Below, one piece after another: positions 31,591 to 42,048 of a stretch of 64,000 bases of DNA. This stretch comes from Betaproteobacteria bacterium UKL13-2 (GTDB taxonomy: Bacteria > Pseudomonadota > Gammaproteobacteria > Burkholderiales > Usitatibacteraceae). Every line of letters begins with the position of its first letter. The stretch's first letter is position 1. Under the pieces are notes generated by a model. The model was given only the letters and a program-made list of their open reading frames with translations. It had not been told where the DNA came from and searched no databases. The stretch lies in NCBI GenBank assembly GCA_001602455.1, contig CP012157.1, forward strand, positions 1,793,733-1,857,732, in the 5' to 3' direction. A program made the translations under genes and the position numbers.

Positions 31591-31688
31591 GCGACTGTGA
31601 CCTGCTTGAGTCTACGACAACCAAGCGAAGCGGCGTTGCGGCGAAGCTAACTTGCAAAGCAAGTTAAGCCCGAAGGGCGGCTGGAGCC

Positions 31689-31710
31689 AAAGTAGGTCAT
31701 TGCCAAGACC
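31689..31710 (+). pseudogene. 3'-end remnant of a second 5S rRNA gene
   Basis: AAAGTAGGTCATTGCCAAGA plus CC is identical to the last 20 bases of 5S and 2 flanking bases (31517-31538), and the following ATAAAA is also shared. The rest of this 5S copy is absent. Confidence 0.8.
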
Positions 31711-31717
31711 TGATAAA

Positions 31718-31760
31718 AGCAAACAGCCCATCCCCAAAAGGATGGGCTTTTTGCTTTTGT
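31718..31760 (+). terminator. Second intrinsic terminator
   Basis: AAGCAAACAGCCCATCC and GGATGGGCTTTTTGCTTTT form a long stem ending in T runs. It belongs with the 5S remnant and is the last rRNA-type terminator before rarA. Confidence 0.85.
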
Positions 31761-31894
31761 AGATCTCGGTGAACTACTTGACGGATGAAAACAAAGCGTA
31801 TGCCGATACGTCAATCCATCTTCGGGCGACTAGAATCACGGGTAAACGCGACACTTTGTGTCCACCTCGAACGATACCTGCAAACTCCATCCGC

Positions 31895-33241
31895 GTGGCA
31901 GACCTTTTCTCAATCAACGCAAATTCATCACTCACCGACGAGAATGTCGGCAATGTGCCGCTTGCGGAGCGACTGCGCCCGACGCAACTGGCGGACGTGA
32001 TCGGACAGGAACACCTGACTGGCGAGGGCATGCCGCTGCGGATTGCCTTCGATGCTCGAAAACTGCATTCCATGATCCTATGGGGACCCCCAGGCGTTGG
32101 CAAGACGTCAATTGCCCGATTAATGGCGCACGCTTTCGATGCGGATTTTGTTGCGATTTCTGCGGTGCTTTCCGGTGTCAAGGAGATTCGCGAGGCGATT
32201 GAACGGGCGCAGCTAAATCGCGATCAGCTAAAACGTCAGACCATTCTGTTCGTCGACGAAGTGCATCGCTTCAATAAAAGCCAGCAAGACGCATTCTTGC
32301 CGCACGTTGAATCCGGCCTAGTCACCTTTATCGGAGCCACCACAGAAAATCCGTCGTTTGAATTGAACAACGCGCTACTTTCGCGCGCCGCAGTCTACAT
32401 CCTAAAGCCATTGGTACACGACGCACTCGCCCGACTGCTTAGCCATGCAATTGGTACTCTGAAACTGGACACTGCGTTTGACGGTGATGAAGGCGACAAA
32501 GTTAAAGCGTTTCTTCTGGATATCGCCGATGGCGACGGACGGCGGCTGCTCAATCTTTTGGAACAGCTGGTAACCGCAATCGATGCCGAGCATATTCAAC
32601 GGGTCGATCAAAAATTCGTGACCACCGTATTGGCGCGCACGTCGCGACGCTTCGACAAAGGTGGGGACAATTTTTACGACCAAATATCGGCATTGCACAA
32701 GAGTGTTCGCGGCTCCGACCCCGATGCCTCGCTATATTGGTTTTGCCGCATGCTCGATGGCGGTGCCGACCCACGATACCTCGCGCGCAGGTTAATACGT
32801 ATGGCGACGGAAGACATCGGCCTCGCTGATCCACGAGCTCTGCAGATTGCGTTGAACGCAAGCCAAACCTACGAAAGACTGGGCACACCCGAAGGAGAGT
32901 TAGCCTTGGCCGAGGCGGTGGTGTATCTGGCGATTGCGGCAAAATCTAACGCGGTCTACAACGCATACAAGGCAGTCCGCGCGCTCGTTCAACAAGATGA
33001 ATCGCGCCCCGTCCCGATGCATATCCGCAATGCGCCGACAAAGTTGATGAAAGACATTGGAATGGGCAAGGGCTACCGCTATGCGCACGATGAAGAGGAA
33101 TGTTATGCGGCCGGGGAGAATTACTTACCAGCCGGATTGGAGGGGCGTCGATGGTACGAGCCAACTGATCGTGGCCTTGAGGCCAAAATTCGAGAGAAAC
33201 TTGCGCACCTCCGTGCACTTGATGGAAAATTAAAGTCATGA
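31895..33241 (+). CDS. rarA: Replication-associated recombination protein RarA (MgsA)
   Basis: This 448-residue AAA+ ATPase is related to clamp loaders and RuvB and acts at stalled replication forks. Walker A GPPGVGKT is at about 64-71. Walker [23 protein letters not shown], sensor 1 [19 protein letters not shown] and the C-terminal MgsA domain ([30 protein letters not shown]) are all present. The frame is open to a GTG at 31769, but that overlaps a terminator. The GTG at 31895 gives MADLFS...[20 protein letters not shown], the expected N-terminus. The gene precedes serS. Confidence 0.93.
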   Translation: MADLFSINANSSLTDENVGNVPLAERLRPTQLADVIGQEHLTGEGMPLRIAFDARKLHSMILWGPPGVGKTSIARLMAHAFDADFVAISAVLSGVKEIREAIERAQLNRDQLKRQTILFVDEVHRFNKSQQDAFLPHVESGLVTFIGATTENPSFELNNALLSRAAVYILKPLVHDALARLLSHAIGTLKLDTAFDGDEGDKVKAFLLDIADGDGRRLLNLLEQLVTAIDAEHIQRVDQKFVTTVLARTSRRFDKGGDNFYDQISALHKSVRGSDPDASLYWFCRMLDGGADPRYLARRLIRMATEDIGLADPRALQIALNASQTYERLGTPEGELALAEAVVYLAIAAKSNAVYNAYKAVRALVQQDESRPVPMHIRNAPTKLMKDIGMGKGYRYAHDEEECYAAGENYLPAGLEGRRWYEPTDRGLEAKIREKLAHLRALDGKLKS

Positions 33242-33498
33242 AGGTTTACCAGCGTTCCACTCCCCGAACAGTCTTTCCCGCGCTTCATGTCGGGACGGTC
33301 GCGTTCGTCTATGCGCCAAAGGCCAGCCGCTCCTCTCGGAGATCGCTAAGCCGCGAGTTTTCGCGATCCCGATAGCGTTCGATTCACCGTGCGCACGCGA
33401 TTGTCGAGCCGCGAGATGCGCTGAGCGCAACGGCTGCGACGAGAGTTTCCAACTTCCACCGTCGCGCCAATCTTCCAAATTCATTTAAGGTTCGTACC

Positions 33499-34776
33499 AT
33501 GCTTGATATCCAACAACTCCGTAAAGAACTACCTCAAGTTGTAGGGGGGCTGAAAAGGCGCGGATACGCGTTTGACGAGGCGACATTCAGTGCGCTGGAA
33601 GCAGAGCGTAAGTCGCTCCAAGTACGAACTGAGGAACTCCAAGCGAATCGAAACGCTGCGTCCAAACAAATTGGCATTCTTAAAAGCCAAGGTAAAGACA
33701 CGTCTGCGGTGATGGGGGAGGTTGCGGGGGTGGGCGATGCGCTTAAGGCCAATGAAGTGGCGTTGAGTGCGCTTCAAGACCGACTAAACAGCTTCCTACG
33801 GCAGATACCCAATATTCCGCGTGGCGATGTGCCGGCTGGAAAGTCGGCGGACGAAAATGCCGAAATTCGTCGCATTGGAACCGTGCGTTCGTTTGACTTC
33901 GCGCCAAAGGATCACACGGATATCGGCGAAGCGCTCAAGGGAATTGATTTTGAGACGGCCAGCAAACTGTCCGGTGCACGCTTTTCTGTCCTGCGCGGGC
34001 AGGTCGCACGATTGCACCGCGCGATTGCACAGTTTATGCTGGGCGTGCACACCGAGCAGCATGGGTATACCGAGGTCTATGTCCCGTATATGGTTGGCCC
34101 CGAATCGGCAGACGGGGTATCTAGCTTGGCAAAATTCAAAGACGATCTGTTCAAGATCGAGGGGCGGGATTTGTACCTCATCCCCACCGCCGAGTACCCG
34201 GTGACAAATTTTGTGCGGGACACGATTGTCGATGCGAAAGAGTTACCGCTTAAGTTTGCCTGCCATTCGCCGTGTTTTCGGTCCGAGGCTGGAAGCTACG
34301 GCAAAGATACCCGCGGCATGATCCGCCAGCATCAGTTCGACAAAGTGGAACTGGTGCAGATTGTCACGCCAGAGAAGTCGGCTGATGCTCACGAAGAATT
34401 GACCGCCCACGCCGAGGCTATTTTGCAGAAGCTGGAGTTGCCCTATCGCACGATGTTGCTTTGCACGGGTGACATGGGATTTTCCTCGGCCAAGACCTAC
34501 GACCTTGAAGTGTGGCTGCCCGCGCAAAATGCCTACCGCGAGATTTCGAGCTGCTCGAACTTCGAGGCGTTCCAAGCACGACGTATGATGGCACGCTTCA
34601 AGAATGCATTGGGCAGGACTGAGTTACTGCACACGATCAATGGCTCTGGACTCGCGGTTGGTCGCACGATGGTTGCGATTCTCGAGAACTACCAGAATGC
34701 AGATGGTAGCGTCTCTGTTCCGACGGCGCTGCAAGCCTACATGGGCGGCACCACAAAAATTAGTATCGCGTCCTGA
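33499..34776 (+). CDS. serS: Seryl-tRNA synthetase
   Basis: This 425-residue class II synthetase has an N-terminal tRNA-binding coiled coil (about residues 25-100). Motif 2 is [26 protein letters not shown] and motif 3 is [18 protein letters not shown] near the C-terminus. The motif 2 loop and TAEYPVTNF are conserved. The length is close to the E. coli enzyme (430). It lies 257 bases after rarA. That gap shows only a 42-codon open frame starting in the rarA stop, which I cannot identify. Confidence 0.98.
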   Translation: MLDIQQLRKELPQVVGGLKRRGYAFDEATFSALEAERKSLQVRTEELQANRNAASKQIGILKSQGKDTSAVMGEVAGVGDALKANEVALSALQDRLNSFLRQIPNIPRGDVPAGKSADENAEIRRIGTVRSFDFAPKDHTDIGEALKGIDFETASKLSGARFSVLRGQVARLHRAIAQFMLGVHTEQHGYTEVYVPYMVGPESADGVSSLAKFKDDLFKIEGRDLYLIPTAEYPVTNFVRDTIVDAKELPLKFACHSPCFRSEAGSYGKDTRGMIRQHQFDKVELVQIVTPEKSADAHEELTAHAEAILQKLELPYRTMLLCTGDMGFSSAKTYDLEVWLPAQNAYREISSCSNFEAFQARRMMARFKNALGRTELLHTINGSGLAVGRTMVAILENYQNADGSVSVPTALQAYMGGTTKISIAS

Positions 34777-34815
34777 TTCGCCACGGCGAGACGCATTTTG
34801 CAACTTGAGTTCAGG

Positions 34816-36312
34816 CTAGCGTCCCACGCGACGACGGCCAAACGCTTGTGCTGGTACGGCCTCGTCAAATTTAATGTCCCCGGAACGCTCAGTGGCGAGC
34901 GGTTTTTCTAGCCTATTCAGAATGTCCGTGTAGTTTCGAATGTTCTCAACAAACTGGACGGTCTCATCGCCTCGACAAAACCCATGCTTAAGCGTTTCAT
35001 AGTATTCGGGTTCACGCAGCTTTGGATATGCTTTTCGAACATCTAGCCAAGAGTCTGGGTTGAGCCCCATGCGAGCAGTCAGTATCCGCGCATCCTCGAG
35101 GTGTCCGTAACCCTGGTTGTAGGCGGCTAGGGCAAGCCAAGTTCGGTCTGGTTCGGGAATACGGGACGGCACGGTATCTCGCAAGAGCGAAATGTACTTC
35201 GCACCGCCAACGATAGATTGTCTCGCATCAAGGCGGTTTTGTACTTTCATTCGGTCGGCTGTTTCTTCCGTCAACATCATCAGACCGCGGACACCGGTCG
35301 GTGACGTTGCGAACGGATCCCAGTGTGACTCTTGGTAGCCGACGGCAGCGAAGATTCGCCAGTCGATATCCGTAAGCCGCTGCGCCTCATAAAAAAACGG
35401 TCGTAGTTTCGGTAACTCCGACTGCATTTTTTCGAGTAGTGCTTCAGCATCAACAGGCTGGATACGATCAATGTGGCCGTAGTAGCGATCCATCAATCGA
35501 TTGAGCGCGCCATTGCCTCGTATTTTTTCGAAGAAGCGTGCGACAGACTGCTGTAGACCAGCGTCGGCGGCGTTGGAAAACGCCCATGCGACCTTCGCTT
35601 CGCGACCAACCTTAAACGCCGCGCCCAGATCGGGGTGAATACGTTTGGCGTCCGCAAATGCAAACGTATCCACCAAGGCGACATCGGCACGCGATGATTC
35701 AAGTGCTTTCAGTAGCGCCTCAGGTTCAGCCTCGTGCGGCAGCACTTCGATGACGAGATTCGGCGAGCTCTCGGTGAGGTCACGAGCAATATCATGCGCA
35801 GGCGTCTCGGCAATCACGGCGAGTCGTTGATTGCCTAGGTCAGCTATGTTTTTTGGTCGCTTGTCCGCCGTCCGATAGATGAGTTGATACTGAATCGTTT
35901 TGTAAGCGGGGCCGAACGCAAATTTTTGCCTGAGATCAGGGCTTGGCGAAAGTCCCGCAGCGGCGATATGCGCCCGATTGGCTTCGAGTTGGTGAATGAG
36001 TTTCGAGTAGCTGGGCATCACCCGAAACTTCACCGCTACACCGAGCTCCTCGGCAAACATGGTGGCAAGATCGTGTTCGAAACCAGTTTGATTTTCACCT
36101 CGGGAGAATAGGCCTGCCGCATCGCGAGGAACTGACTGGGTCGTTGTTGGGCCGCGCAGTGTCAGCACCACAAGCTCACCAGCGGTGCTCGGTGCGGCCA
36201 GCGGCGGCGCAAGCCAATTCGGTGCGTACTCGGTTCGGCGCACGCCTAAGCCCAAGAATATGAGGCCGGCCATCACCGCGATTGCAATAAATATGGCAAT
36301 ACGCACTTTCAT
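34816..36312 (-). CDS. mltF: Membrane-bound lytic murein transglycosylase F
   Basis: This 498-residue protein has an N-terminal membrane anchor or signal (MKVRIAIFIAIAVMAGLIFL). A periplasmic solute-binding-like domain follows (about 45-270, GFEHDLATMFAEELGVAVKF), then a C-terminal SLT lysozyme-like domain. The catalytic Glu is in GYQESHW near residue 327, followed by SPTGVRGLMMLTEETA and AAYNQGYGHLEDAR. It cleaves peptidoglycan glycan strands with anhydro-muramic acid formation. It is convergent with serS. Confidence 0.92.
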   Translation of the reverse strand: MKVRIAIFIAIAVMAGLIFLGLGVRRTEYAPNWLAPPLAAPSTAGELVVLTLRGPTTTQSVPRDAAGLFSRGENQTGFEHDLATMFAEELGVAVKFRVMPSYSKLIHQLEANRAHIAAAGLSPSPDLRQKFAFGPAYKTIQYQLIYRTADKRPKNIADLGNQRLAVIAETPAHDIARDLTESSPNLVIEVLPHEAEPEALLKALESSRADVALVDTFAFADAKRIHPDLGAAFKVGREAKVAWAFSNAADAGLQQSVARFFEKIRGNGALNRLMDRYYGHIDRIQPVDAEALLEKMQSELPKLRPFFYEAQRLTDIDWRIFAAVGYQESHWDPFATSPTGVRGLMMLTEETADRMKVQNRLDARQSIVGGAKYISLLRDTVPSRIPEPDRTWLALAAYNQGYGHLEDARILTARMGLNPDSWLDVRKAYPKLREPEYYETLKHGFCRGDETVQFVENIRNYTDILNRLEKPLATERSGDIKFDEAVPAQAFGRRRVGR

Positions 36313-36366
36313 GGTCTGAGTTTATTGGCTTTTGTACTTCTCTGCGCGGTGCGATAATACTCACCG

Positions 36367-37092
36367 ATGCCAACAACAAATACCAAAAATAGACGGGTCG
36401 TTGCAATTGTGCCAGCCGCAGGAACGGGCACCCGCATGGGGGATTCGCTGCCAAAGCAGTATCTGGATATCAATGGCATACCCATGATCATTCACACCCT
36501 GTCGGCGATGGCCAAAGTTGTGCGCATCGAACGAATCGTTGTGGTCATCGCCGCCGACGACGCGTACTGGGATAGCTTGCTACAGCGCTATGGCGGAAGT
36601 ATTCGCCATCGGCTGTCTGTGCATCGCGTGGGCGGTAAGACACGAGCGGCTAGTGTGCTCAACGGACTCGGTGCGGTCACTGCAGAATTTGCCAAAGACG
36701 ATTGGGCACTGGTTCATGATGCTGCGCGCCCCTGTATTCGGACTGAACTGATTGAACAATTCCTCGATGAGCTTGAGGATGAAGCGGTTGGGGGACTGCT
36801 TGCACTGCCTATGGCCGACACGCTCAAGCGCAGTAGCGTTGATCAGCGGGTAGAGACAACGGTTGATCGCCAGGCGCTTTGGCGTGCGCAGACACCGCAA
36901 ATGTTTGGTATCGAGATGTTGTTCCGTGCATTGGCTGCTGCCCCTACAGCAACAGACGAGGCGCAGGCGATTGAAATGCTTGGATACCAACCGAAGTTGG
37001 TGATTGGTGAGAGCGTAAACCTGAAGGTCACGTATGCGACCGACATCAAGCTCGCGCAAATATTGCTGATGGAAGGTGGTGTTGGGATATGA
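36367..37092 (+). CDS. ispD: 2-C-methyl-D-erythritol 4-phosphate cytidylyltransferase
   Basis: This 241-residue third enzyme of the MEP isoprenoid pathway has the nucleotide-binding signature [24 protein letters not shown] at the N-terminus. [11 protein letters not shown] and [11 protein letters not shown] are the other signature segments. It overlaps ispF by 4 bases (ATGA), so the two are coupled. It is divergent from mltF. Confidence 0.97.
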   Translation: MPTTNTKNRRVVAIVPAAGTGTRMGDSLPKQYLDINGIPMIIHTLSAMAKVVRIERIVVVIAADDAYWDSLLQRYGGSIRHRLSVHRVGGKTRAASVLNGLGAVTAEFAKDDWALVHDAARPCIRTELIEQFLDELEDEAVGGLLALPMADTLKRSSVDQRVETTVDRQALWRAQTPQMFGIEMLFRALAAAPTATDEAQAIEMLGYQPKLVIGESVNLKVTYATDIKLAQILLMEGGVGI

Positions 37093-37580
37093 CGATAACG
37101 GTGCCTTTTCGAGTCGGCCATGGTTTCGACGTGCATCAACTCGTCATCGGTCGTAAGTGCATTATTGGCGGGGTCGAGATTGCCTATGAGAAAGGACTGT
37201 TGGGGCACTCGGATGCAGATGTTTTGCTCCATGCGATTTGCGATGCGCTGTTAGGTGCCGCTGCCCTCGGGGATATCGGCAAGCACTTTCCTGACACTGA
37301 CCCGCGGTACAAAGGCATCGATAGCCGCGCATTATTGCGGCGCGTGGCGAATTTGGTGCACACCGAGGGCTACCAAATTGGCAACATTGACGCGACCATT
37401 ATCGCGCAGGCACCGCGCATGGCGCCGCATATTGCCGCGATGGTGGCCAACATTGCCGCAGATACCGCGCTGGCAATAACAGCGGTGAATGTAAAGGCGA
37501 CAACAACAGAACAGCTAGGTTTTACTGGCCGTGGCGAAGGTATTGCGGCCGAGGCTGTATGTTTGCTTCTTCGCGCCTGA
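37089..37580 (+). CDS. ispF: 2-C-methyl-D-erythritol 2,4-cyclodiphosphate synthase
   Basis: This 163-residue enzyme closes the cyclodiphosphate in the MEP pathway. The metal-binding DVH of GHGFDVHQL and His of [27 protein letters not shown] are conserved, as are [18 protein letters not shown] at the C-terminus. The start codon overlaps the ispD stop. Confidence 0.97.
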   Translation: MTITVPFRVGHGFDVHQLVIGRKCIIGGVEIAYEKGLLGHSDADVLLHAICDALLGAAALGDIGKHFPDTDPRYKGIDSRALLRRVANLVHTEGYQIGNIDATIIAQAPRMAPHIAAMVANIAADTALAITAVNVKATTTEQLGFTGRGEGIAAEAVCLLLRA

Positions 37581-37601
37581 GTTGCTCGTGCGATCGACTG
37601 C

Positions 37602-38936
37602 CTATGTGAGGGGCTCGTTCGGAGGCGGGTGAGTGGGTGAGCGATTTTCCGCCTGTTGCGCGAGCGCGTCGCTCGTCCAAGTCAGGCGCTCGATCAGGGT
37701 GCGCAAGAAAACGCGGTTGAAGCGTAACTGACAGGCTTCAGACAAGTGCTCAAGTTGTACATCCTGAATCTTGATTAATTGCACTTCTGACACCGCCGAT
37801 ATGGTGGCCGAGCGGCGTGCCTTATCGCCCGATAAATATGCCATTTCGCCGAAGCAGTCGCCGTCCCTCAGCACGTTTAACAATTGCCCGTCTTTCATCA
37901 CCTTAACTTGGCCGGTGACGATGATAAAGAATGCATGGCCGACATCGCCTTCGAGCAAAAGGCTCTCCTCACGCGCATGGTTTTCCCACATTGCACCGCG
38001 AAGCACCTCCCACAATTCGGCGTCACGGAAATCTTTGAAAAATTCGAGTTTGCGCAGTGCATTGAATTTCTCCACAGAAGAAATCTCGAATGAGTATTTT
38101 TCGAGCTGGGGGAATGTATCTGCCAGATCGGACGCCATGTCGTACCATGCCTGGTAGCGTTTGGCGGGGTCTTTTGCCATTGCCTTCTCGACAATCTTGA
38201 CGATTGGCTCGGGCAGGTCAGGCCGGATACTGCGAATGGGCGTAGGGTCTTCATTCAAAATTTTGTTGATCATCGATACGGTATTCGTCCCTTGGTAGGG
38301 CAAGCGGCCCGTCAGCAATTCGTAGAACGTGACACCGAGCGAATAGATATCGGTTTGAACCGACGGCGGCTCCTCATTGATTTGTTCCGGCGCCATGTAT
38401 GCGGGCGAGCCGACAAAGCCGTCAATCTGCGTATGCATCGCTTGGGAGATCTGTGCCGTTCCAAAGTCGGAAATTTTGATTTCGTCGCGGTCGGACAACA
38501 AGATATTGGCCGCCTTAATATCGCGATGAATCACACCGTTTTGGAAGGCGTAATCAAGCGCACGGCAGGCCTTGAAAATCACCAGTACGGCCTGACGAAC
38601 CGGTAGTAGGTTGGTCTCGGTACAGAATTTCTTCAGACTACCGCCACCAACCCATTCCATGACGATGTACTGCTGCTCCCCTTCGACAACCGCATCGTAC
38701 ACCGCGACAATATTGGGATGTGAGAGCTTGCCGAACATCGCGGCTTCATTGAGAAACAACTTCTCGAACCGACGCGCTTCTTCGGGTCCGGCTGACTCAT
38801 CCTTGACCTGCAACTTGATCGCAACTTTGCGGTTATTGAAAGTATCTTCGGCCAAATAGACCACGGCCGTGGCACCGCGCCCCAATTCAGACAACAACGC
38901 ATACTTTCCGAGCCTCTGTGGTCGGTCCATATTCAT
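37602..38936 (-). CDS. Ser/Thr protein kinase with C-terminal cyclic-nucleotide-binding domain
   Basis: The protein has 444 residues. Residues 10-275 form a Hanks-type kinase with glycine loop GRGATAVVYLAED, VAIK lysine, catalytic HRDIKAANILL, DFGTA and APE-equivalent MAPEQ, so it should be active. Residues about 300-415 form a cNMP-binding domain with the phosphate-binding cassette FGEMAYLSGDKARRSATI, in which the Arg contacting the cyclic phosphate is present. There is no transmembrane segment, so it is cytoplasmic. The likely sense is that a cyclic nucleotide tunes kinase output (inference). It is convergent with ispF and downstream of mnmH. Confidence 0.9.
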   Translation of the reverse strand: MNMDRPQRLGKYALLSELGRGATAVVYLAEDTFNNRKVAIKLQVKDESAGPEEARRFEKLFLNEAAMFGKLSHPNIVAVYDAVVEGEQQYIVMEWVGGGSLKKFCTETNLLPVRQAVLVIFKACRALDYAFQNGVIHRDIKAANILLSDRDEIKISDFGTAQISQAMHTQIDGFVGSPAYMAPEQINEEPPSVQTDIYSLGVTFYELLTGRLPYQGTNTVSMINKILNEDPTPIRSIRPDLPEPIVKIVEKAMAKDPAKRYQAWYDMASDLADTFPQLEKYSFEISSVEKFNALRKLEFFKDFRDAELWEVLRGAMWENHAREESLLLEGDVGHAFFIIVTGQVKVMKDGQLLNVLRDGDCFGEMAYLSGDKARRSATISAVSEVQLIKIQDVQLEHLSEACQLRFNRVFLRTLIERLTWTSDALAQQAENRSPTHPPPNEPLT

Positions 38937-39073
38937 TCAGGGATTCCTTGGCGTGACGCGGTTCAGTTTTTGTAGAACAGCCATTGCGGTTCTTTATTTG
39001 GCGCAATTGAAGGGAGTTTATCCGAATATCTTGCGCCAATGCACCGGTGAGACGCTCGATGGCGTGGAATGGG

Positions 39074-40195
39074 TCAGCCCGGTGGATGAAGCGAGAGTGA
39101 GAGAATCCGATTCGCTGCCGCGCGGAATCCATCGTCTGATACGGCTGCCAGTTCGATCTGTGACGACTGCCCGATGTGGCGATAGTTACGGAACATTGAT
39201 CGATCATAGGCAGGGTCGTAGTGTGACTCGAGCAACGCCGCGACCAGTGTTTTCCAGTCCCCCTTGTCGACGAGACTATGCCAAGTGGCGATACGTTCAT
39301 TACTGTGGAGCGCGCGCAGGCAATCAATCTTGAAGCAAAGCAATTCGGGGTCACCGATCAGGTGAACATAGTCGTCGCATAGCAGTTCTACCCGCAGCGG
39401 CTTTGATGTCATCAGCTCGACGCACTGCCCCTCCCACATGCCCTTAATGATCGCATCGGGAATCCGCAGCAGCCCAATTTTTTTACTTTCGGCTTCGACA
39501 AATACCGCTTGGGTCGGGTCGAACGTGGAAAGGGTCTGCCAGAGGCGTGTTTCAAATTGTTTTTGTGTCGGCTGTGGTTGATTAGGTAAATCGCCGAGAA
39601 CCGAGCCTTTGTGTTCGGCGAGGCCCTCCAAGTCGAGCACTTGGGCACCAAGGTGTGTGAGTGCCTCGAGCAGACGACTTTTCCCAGAGCCGGTTCGACC
39701 ACACACGGCAACGAACGTAAATGCGGCCGGCATGCGGCCTAGGTCACCGACCACCTGTGTGCGCCACCGTTTGTAGCCGCCCTCAAGCTGAGCCGCGTCC
39801 CAACCGATTTGTCGCAAGACGTGCGTGAATGCGCCCGAGCGCGAGCCGCCACGCCAGCAGTAAATGAGCGGTCGCCAGCTTTTTGGCTTGTCGTGAAAAG
39901 CTTCTTCGAGGTGGCGAGCGATGTTGCGTGCGACCATTGCAGCACCAACCTTCTTGGCAGCGAAGCCAGAGGTTTGTTTGTAGAGCGTGCCGACGATCAC
40001 ACGCTCTTCATTGGTCAGCACCGGGAAAGACTCGGCCCCCGGCAAGTGGTCTTGCGCCCATTCGGCGTGGCTCCGCGCATCAATAATTGTGTCGTAGGTG
40101 CGCAGTGCGTCAAGCGCGAGGGGCAGACGGATGGTGCCGGGTTTGGGCGGAAATCGCGTCGTCCCGCTGAAATCCTCGGTATCTCTACCCATCAT
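39074..40195 (-). CDS. mnmH: tRNA 2-selenouridine synthase
   Basis: The 373-residue protein has an N-terminal rhodanese domain with active Cys113 in LIYCWRGGSRSG and a C-terminal P-loop domain with Walker A GRTGSGKS at 166-173. It changes wobble 2-thiouridine of tRNAs for Lys, Glu and Gln to 2-selenouridine through a geranylated intermediate, using selenophosphate. selD is at 20 kb in the same window. Its start overlaps the tesA stop by 4 bases (ATGA), so the two are coupled. Confidence 0.95.
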   Translation of the reverse strand: MMGRDTEDFSGTTRFPPKPGTIRLPLALDALRTYDTIIDARSHAEWAQDHLPGAESFPVLTNEERVIVGTLYKQTSGFAAKKVGAAMVARNIARHLEEAFHDKPKSWRPLIYCWRGGSRSGAFTHVLRQIGWDAAQLEGGYKRWRTQVVGDLGRMPAAFTFVAVCGRTGSGKSRLLEALTHLGAQVLDLEGLAEHKGSVLGDLPNQPQPTQKQFETRLWQTLSTFDPTQAVFVEAESKKIGLLRIPDAIIKGMWEGQCVELMTSKPLRVELLCDDYVHLIGDPELLCFKIDCLRALHSNERIATWHSLVDKGDWKTLVAALLESHYDPAYDRSMFRNYRHIGQSSQIELAAVSDDGFRAAANRILSLSLHPPG

Positions 40196-40848
40196 GGCTT
40201 CGCCGTAGAACGCTTGTTCGACGCTACGGATTGGATCGCCCTTTGCACAGCAGGCATGACGTTTTGGAGGATGCGCGGCTGTGTCGCCGCGATGGGGTGT
40301 AGTCGATCCGCTTGGAAGTTGTCTAGATTTTCGGCAATCCCATCAAGCAGAAACGGAACCAACGGCAGCTTTCGCTCGGCGGCAAGTTTCGGAAAGACTG
40401 CTTTGAAATCCGCTGCATACTGAATCCCGTAGTTTGGCGGGATTTGAATCCCAACCAAGACCGGACGTGCGCCAGCGCGACTGATTTCGTTCAAGATGGT
40501 CTCCAAGTTACGTCGCATTTCTTTCACGGCTAAGCCACGCAAGCCATCGTTTGCGCCTAGCGCAAGTACCACCACTGTGGGTCTATGCCGCAGAAGATCA
40601 GCCTTGATGCGGTTCACGCCGCCGCTGGTGGTTTCGCCAGAAATGCTGGCGTTCACCACATTGACGCCTTGGGGCGCGAGATTACGTTGCATCAACGATA
40701 CCCAACCTTCGTTCGGTCGCAAGCCGTACCCGGCAGACAGACTGTCGCCGAACACCATCACAGTGCTCGTTGTCGGCACATCGCTGCGGGCGACTGCGGG
40801 GAACGCAACAACGATTGCGAGTGTCACAGCGAAGAGGGTTCGGAACAT
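40192..40848 (-). CDS. tesA: Periplasmic GDSL arylesterase/lysophospholipase L1
   Basis: The protein has 218 residues with signal peptide MFRTLFAVTLAIVVAFPAVA. The catalytic Ser is in VFGDSLSAGYGL. The SGNH set continues with SGETTSGG, LGANDGLRG, and D/H in ADRLHP. The ATG at 40848 has a GAGAA-type site upstream. A longer frame from 40923 would bury the signal peptide. It is divergent from ybbA, exactly as in E. coli, and overlaps mnmH. Confidence 0.92.
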   Translation of the reverse strand: MFRTLFAVTLAIVVAFPAVARSDVPTTSTVMVFGDSLSAGYGLRPNEGWVSLMQRNLAPQGVNVVNASISGETTSGGVNRIKADLLRHRPTVVVLALGANDGLRGLAVKEMRRNLETILNEISRAGARPVLVGIQIPPNYGIQYAADFKAVFPKLAAERKLPLVPFLLDGIAENLDNFQADRLHPIAATQPRILQNVMPAVQRAIQSVASNKRSTAKP

Positions 40849-41004
40849 CGTTTTCTCAAAAAAGTCATCAAAAAGGGCAGTTGGTTTTACAAAAACTTCA
40901 CTTGGCCCGCGCACGGGGGGCATTTACAAGCATCGCACTATCAATTTGAGGCTATCGCCCCAATAATTCAACTCTCAATTCAATTCACCCTGTAGAGCAA
41001 CTTC

Positions 41005-41811
41005 ATGAATGCATCAGATGTACTGCCGAACTCGCCACCCGTGGTCGGGTTCGAAGCGAACCCAAGCAACCCCACGACGGCGTCGCTACCACACGAAGGT
41101 GCCTCGGCGGCGTCGGACGTGCAGTCCGAGATTATTCGTGTCACCAATCTATCCAAACGGGTCACCACGTCTGATGGCGAGCTGACCATTGTGGATAATG
41201 CCAATTTTACGGTGCGTCGCGGTGAAGCTGTGGCGGTCGTTGGCGCATCGGGCTCCGGGAAGTCTACGTTGCTTGGCTTGATGGCGGGACTAGATCAGCC
41301 GACAGAGGGCGAAGTCGCCATCAACGGCGAACGCTTGTTTGCACTCAACGAGGATGGACGGGCAAAACTGCGGGGACGTTTGGTGGGTTTCGTTTTTCAG
41401 TCTTTTCAGTTGCTGCCGTCGTTATCGGCACTGGAAAACGTCATGTTGCCGCTGGAGTTGGCGGGCGTTATCGAGGCGCGCACAAAGGCGCTGGCGATTC
41501 TAGAACGTGTCGGCCTCAAAGCGCGTGTTAAGCATTACCCCAAGCAGTTATCCGGCGGCGAGCAGCAGCGCGTTGCCATTGCCCGGGCGTTTGTCACTGA
41601 GCCAAAATTACTATTTGCGGACGAGCCGACTGGCAATCTTGATGCCAAGACTGGTCGCGCGATGGTGGCGCTTTTGTTTGAATTGAATCGTGAACGCGGC
41701 ACGACCTTGATTTTGGTCACGCACGATGCTGGTCTGGCCGCACGCTGCGACCGCCGACTCACCATCGACGCTGGCGTGGTGACGGAAGAAGCGCCCGCGA
41801 CACCCCTGTAG
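41005..41811 (+). CDS. ybbA: ABC transporter ATP-binding protein, LolD/MacB-like
   Basis: The protein has 268 residues. A variable N-terminus of about 45 residues precedes the ABC domain. Walker A is GASGSGKST, the Q-loop FVFQSFQLLPSLSALENV, the signature LSGGEQQRVAIARA and Walker B LLFADEPTGNLD, and there is an H-loop His. It powers the FtsX-like permease encoded downstream. Its place opposite tesA and before the ybbP-type permease matches E. coli ybbA. The substrate is unknown. Confidence 0.92.
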   Translation: MNASDVLPNSPPVVGFEANPSNPTTASLPHEGASAASDVQSEIIRVTNLSKRVTTSDGELTIVDNANFTVRRGEAVAVVGASGSGKSTLLGLMAGLDQPTEGEVAINGERLFALNEDGRAKLRGRLVGFVFQSFQLLPSLSALENVMLPLELAGVIEARTKALAILERVGLKARVKHYPKQLSGGEQQRVAIARAFVTEPKLLFADEPTGNLDAKTGRAMVALLFELNRERGTTLILVTHDAGLAARCDRRLTIDAGVVTEEAPATPL

Positions 41812-42048
41812 GTGAGGGCGATTTGGGAACTTCTCGATACCGTCGCGAGCGGGCGAAGTTCGTGCCGACGGGTTTGGCAAACACGGGACACGTACCAGTG
41901 TACGGCGAGCACCGCAGGCGCGAAATTCGCCCACGCAGCAGGTTTATAGAAGTGCCCATTTGTAAAAGTCCTTATTTGGCGGGTGTTTTCAGGCAAAAAA
42001 GTTTGGAATAGACCGTCTTTACTTGAGTTTCATCATTTTTCAGCCCCT

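Noticed and set aside
31769-31894. 42-residue N-terminal extension of RarA
   Set aside because: It would start immediately after the rRNA-operon terminator and does not match the family. GTG 31895 gives the usual MADLF-type start.
33238-33366. 42-codon frame overlapping the rarA stop
   Set aside because: Short, Arg/Ser-rich and without a known match. Not enough to call a gene.
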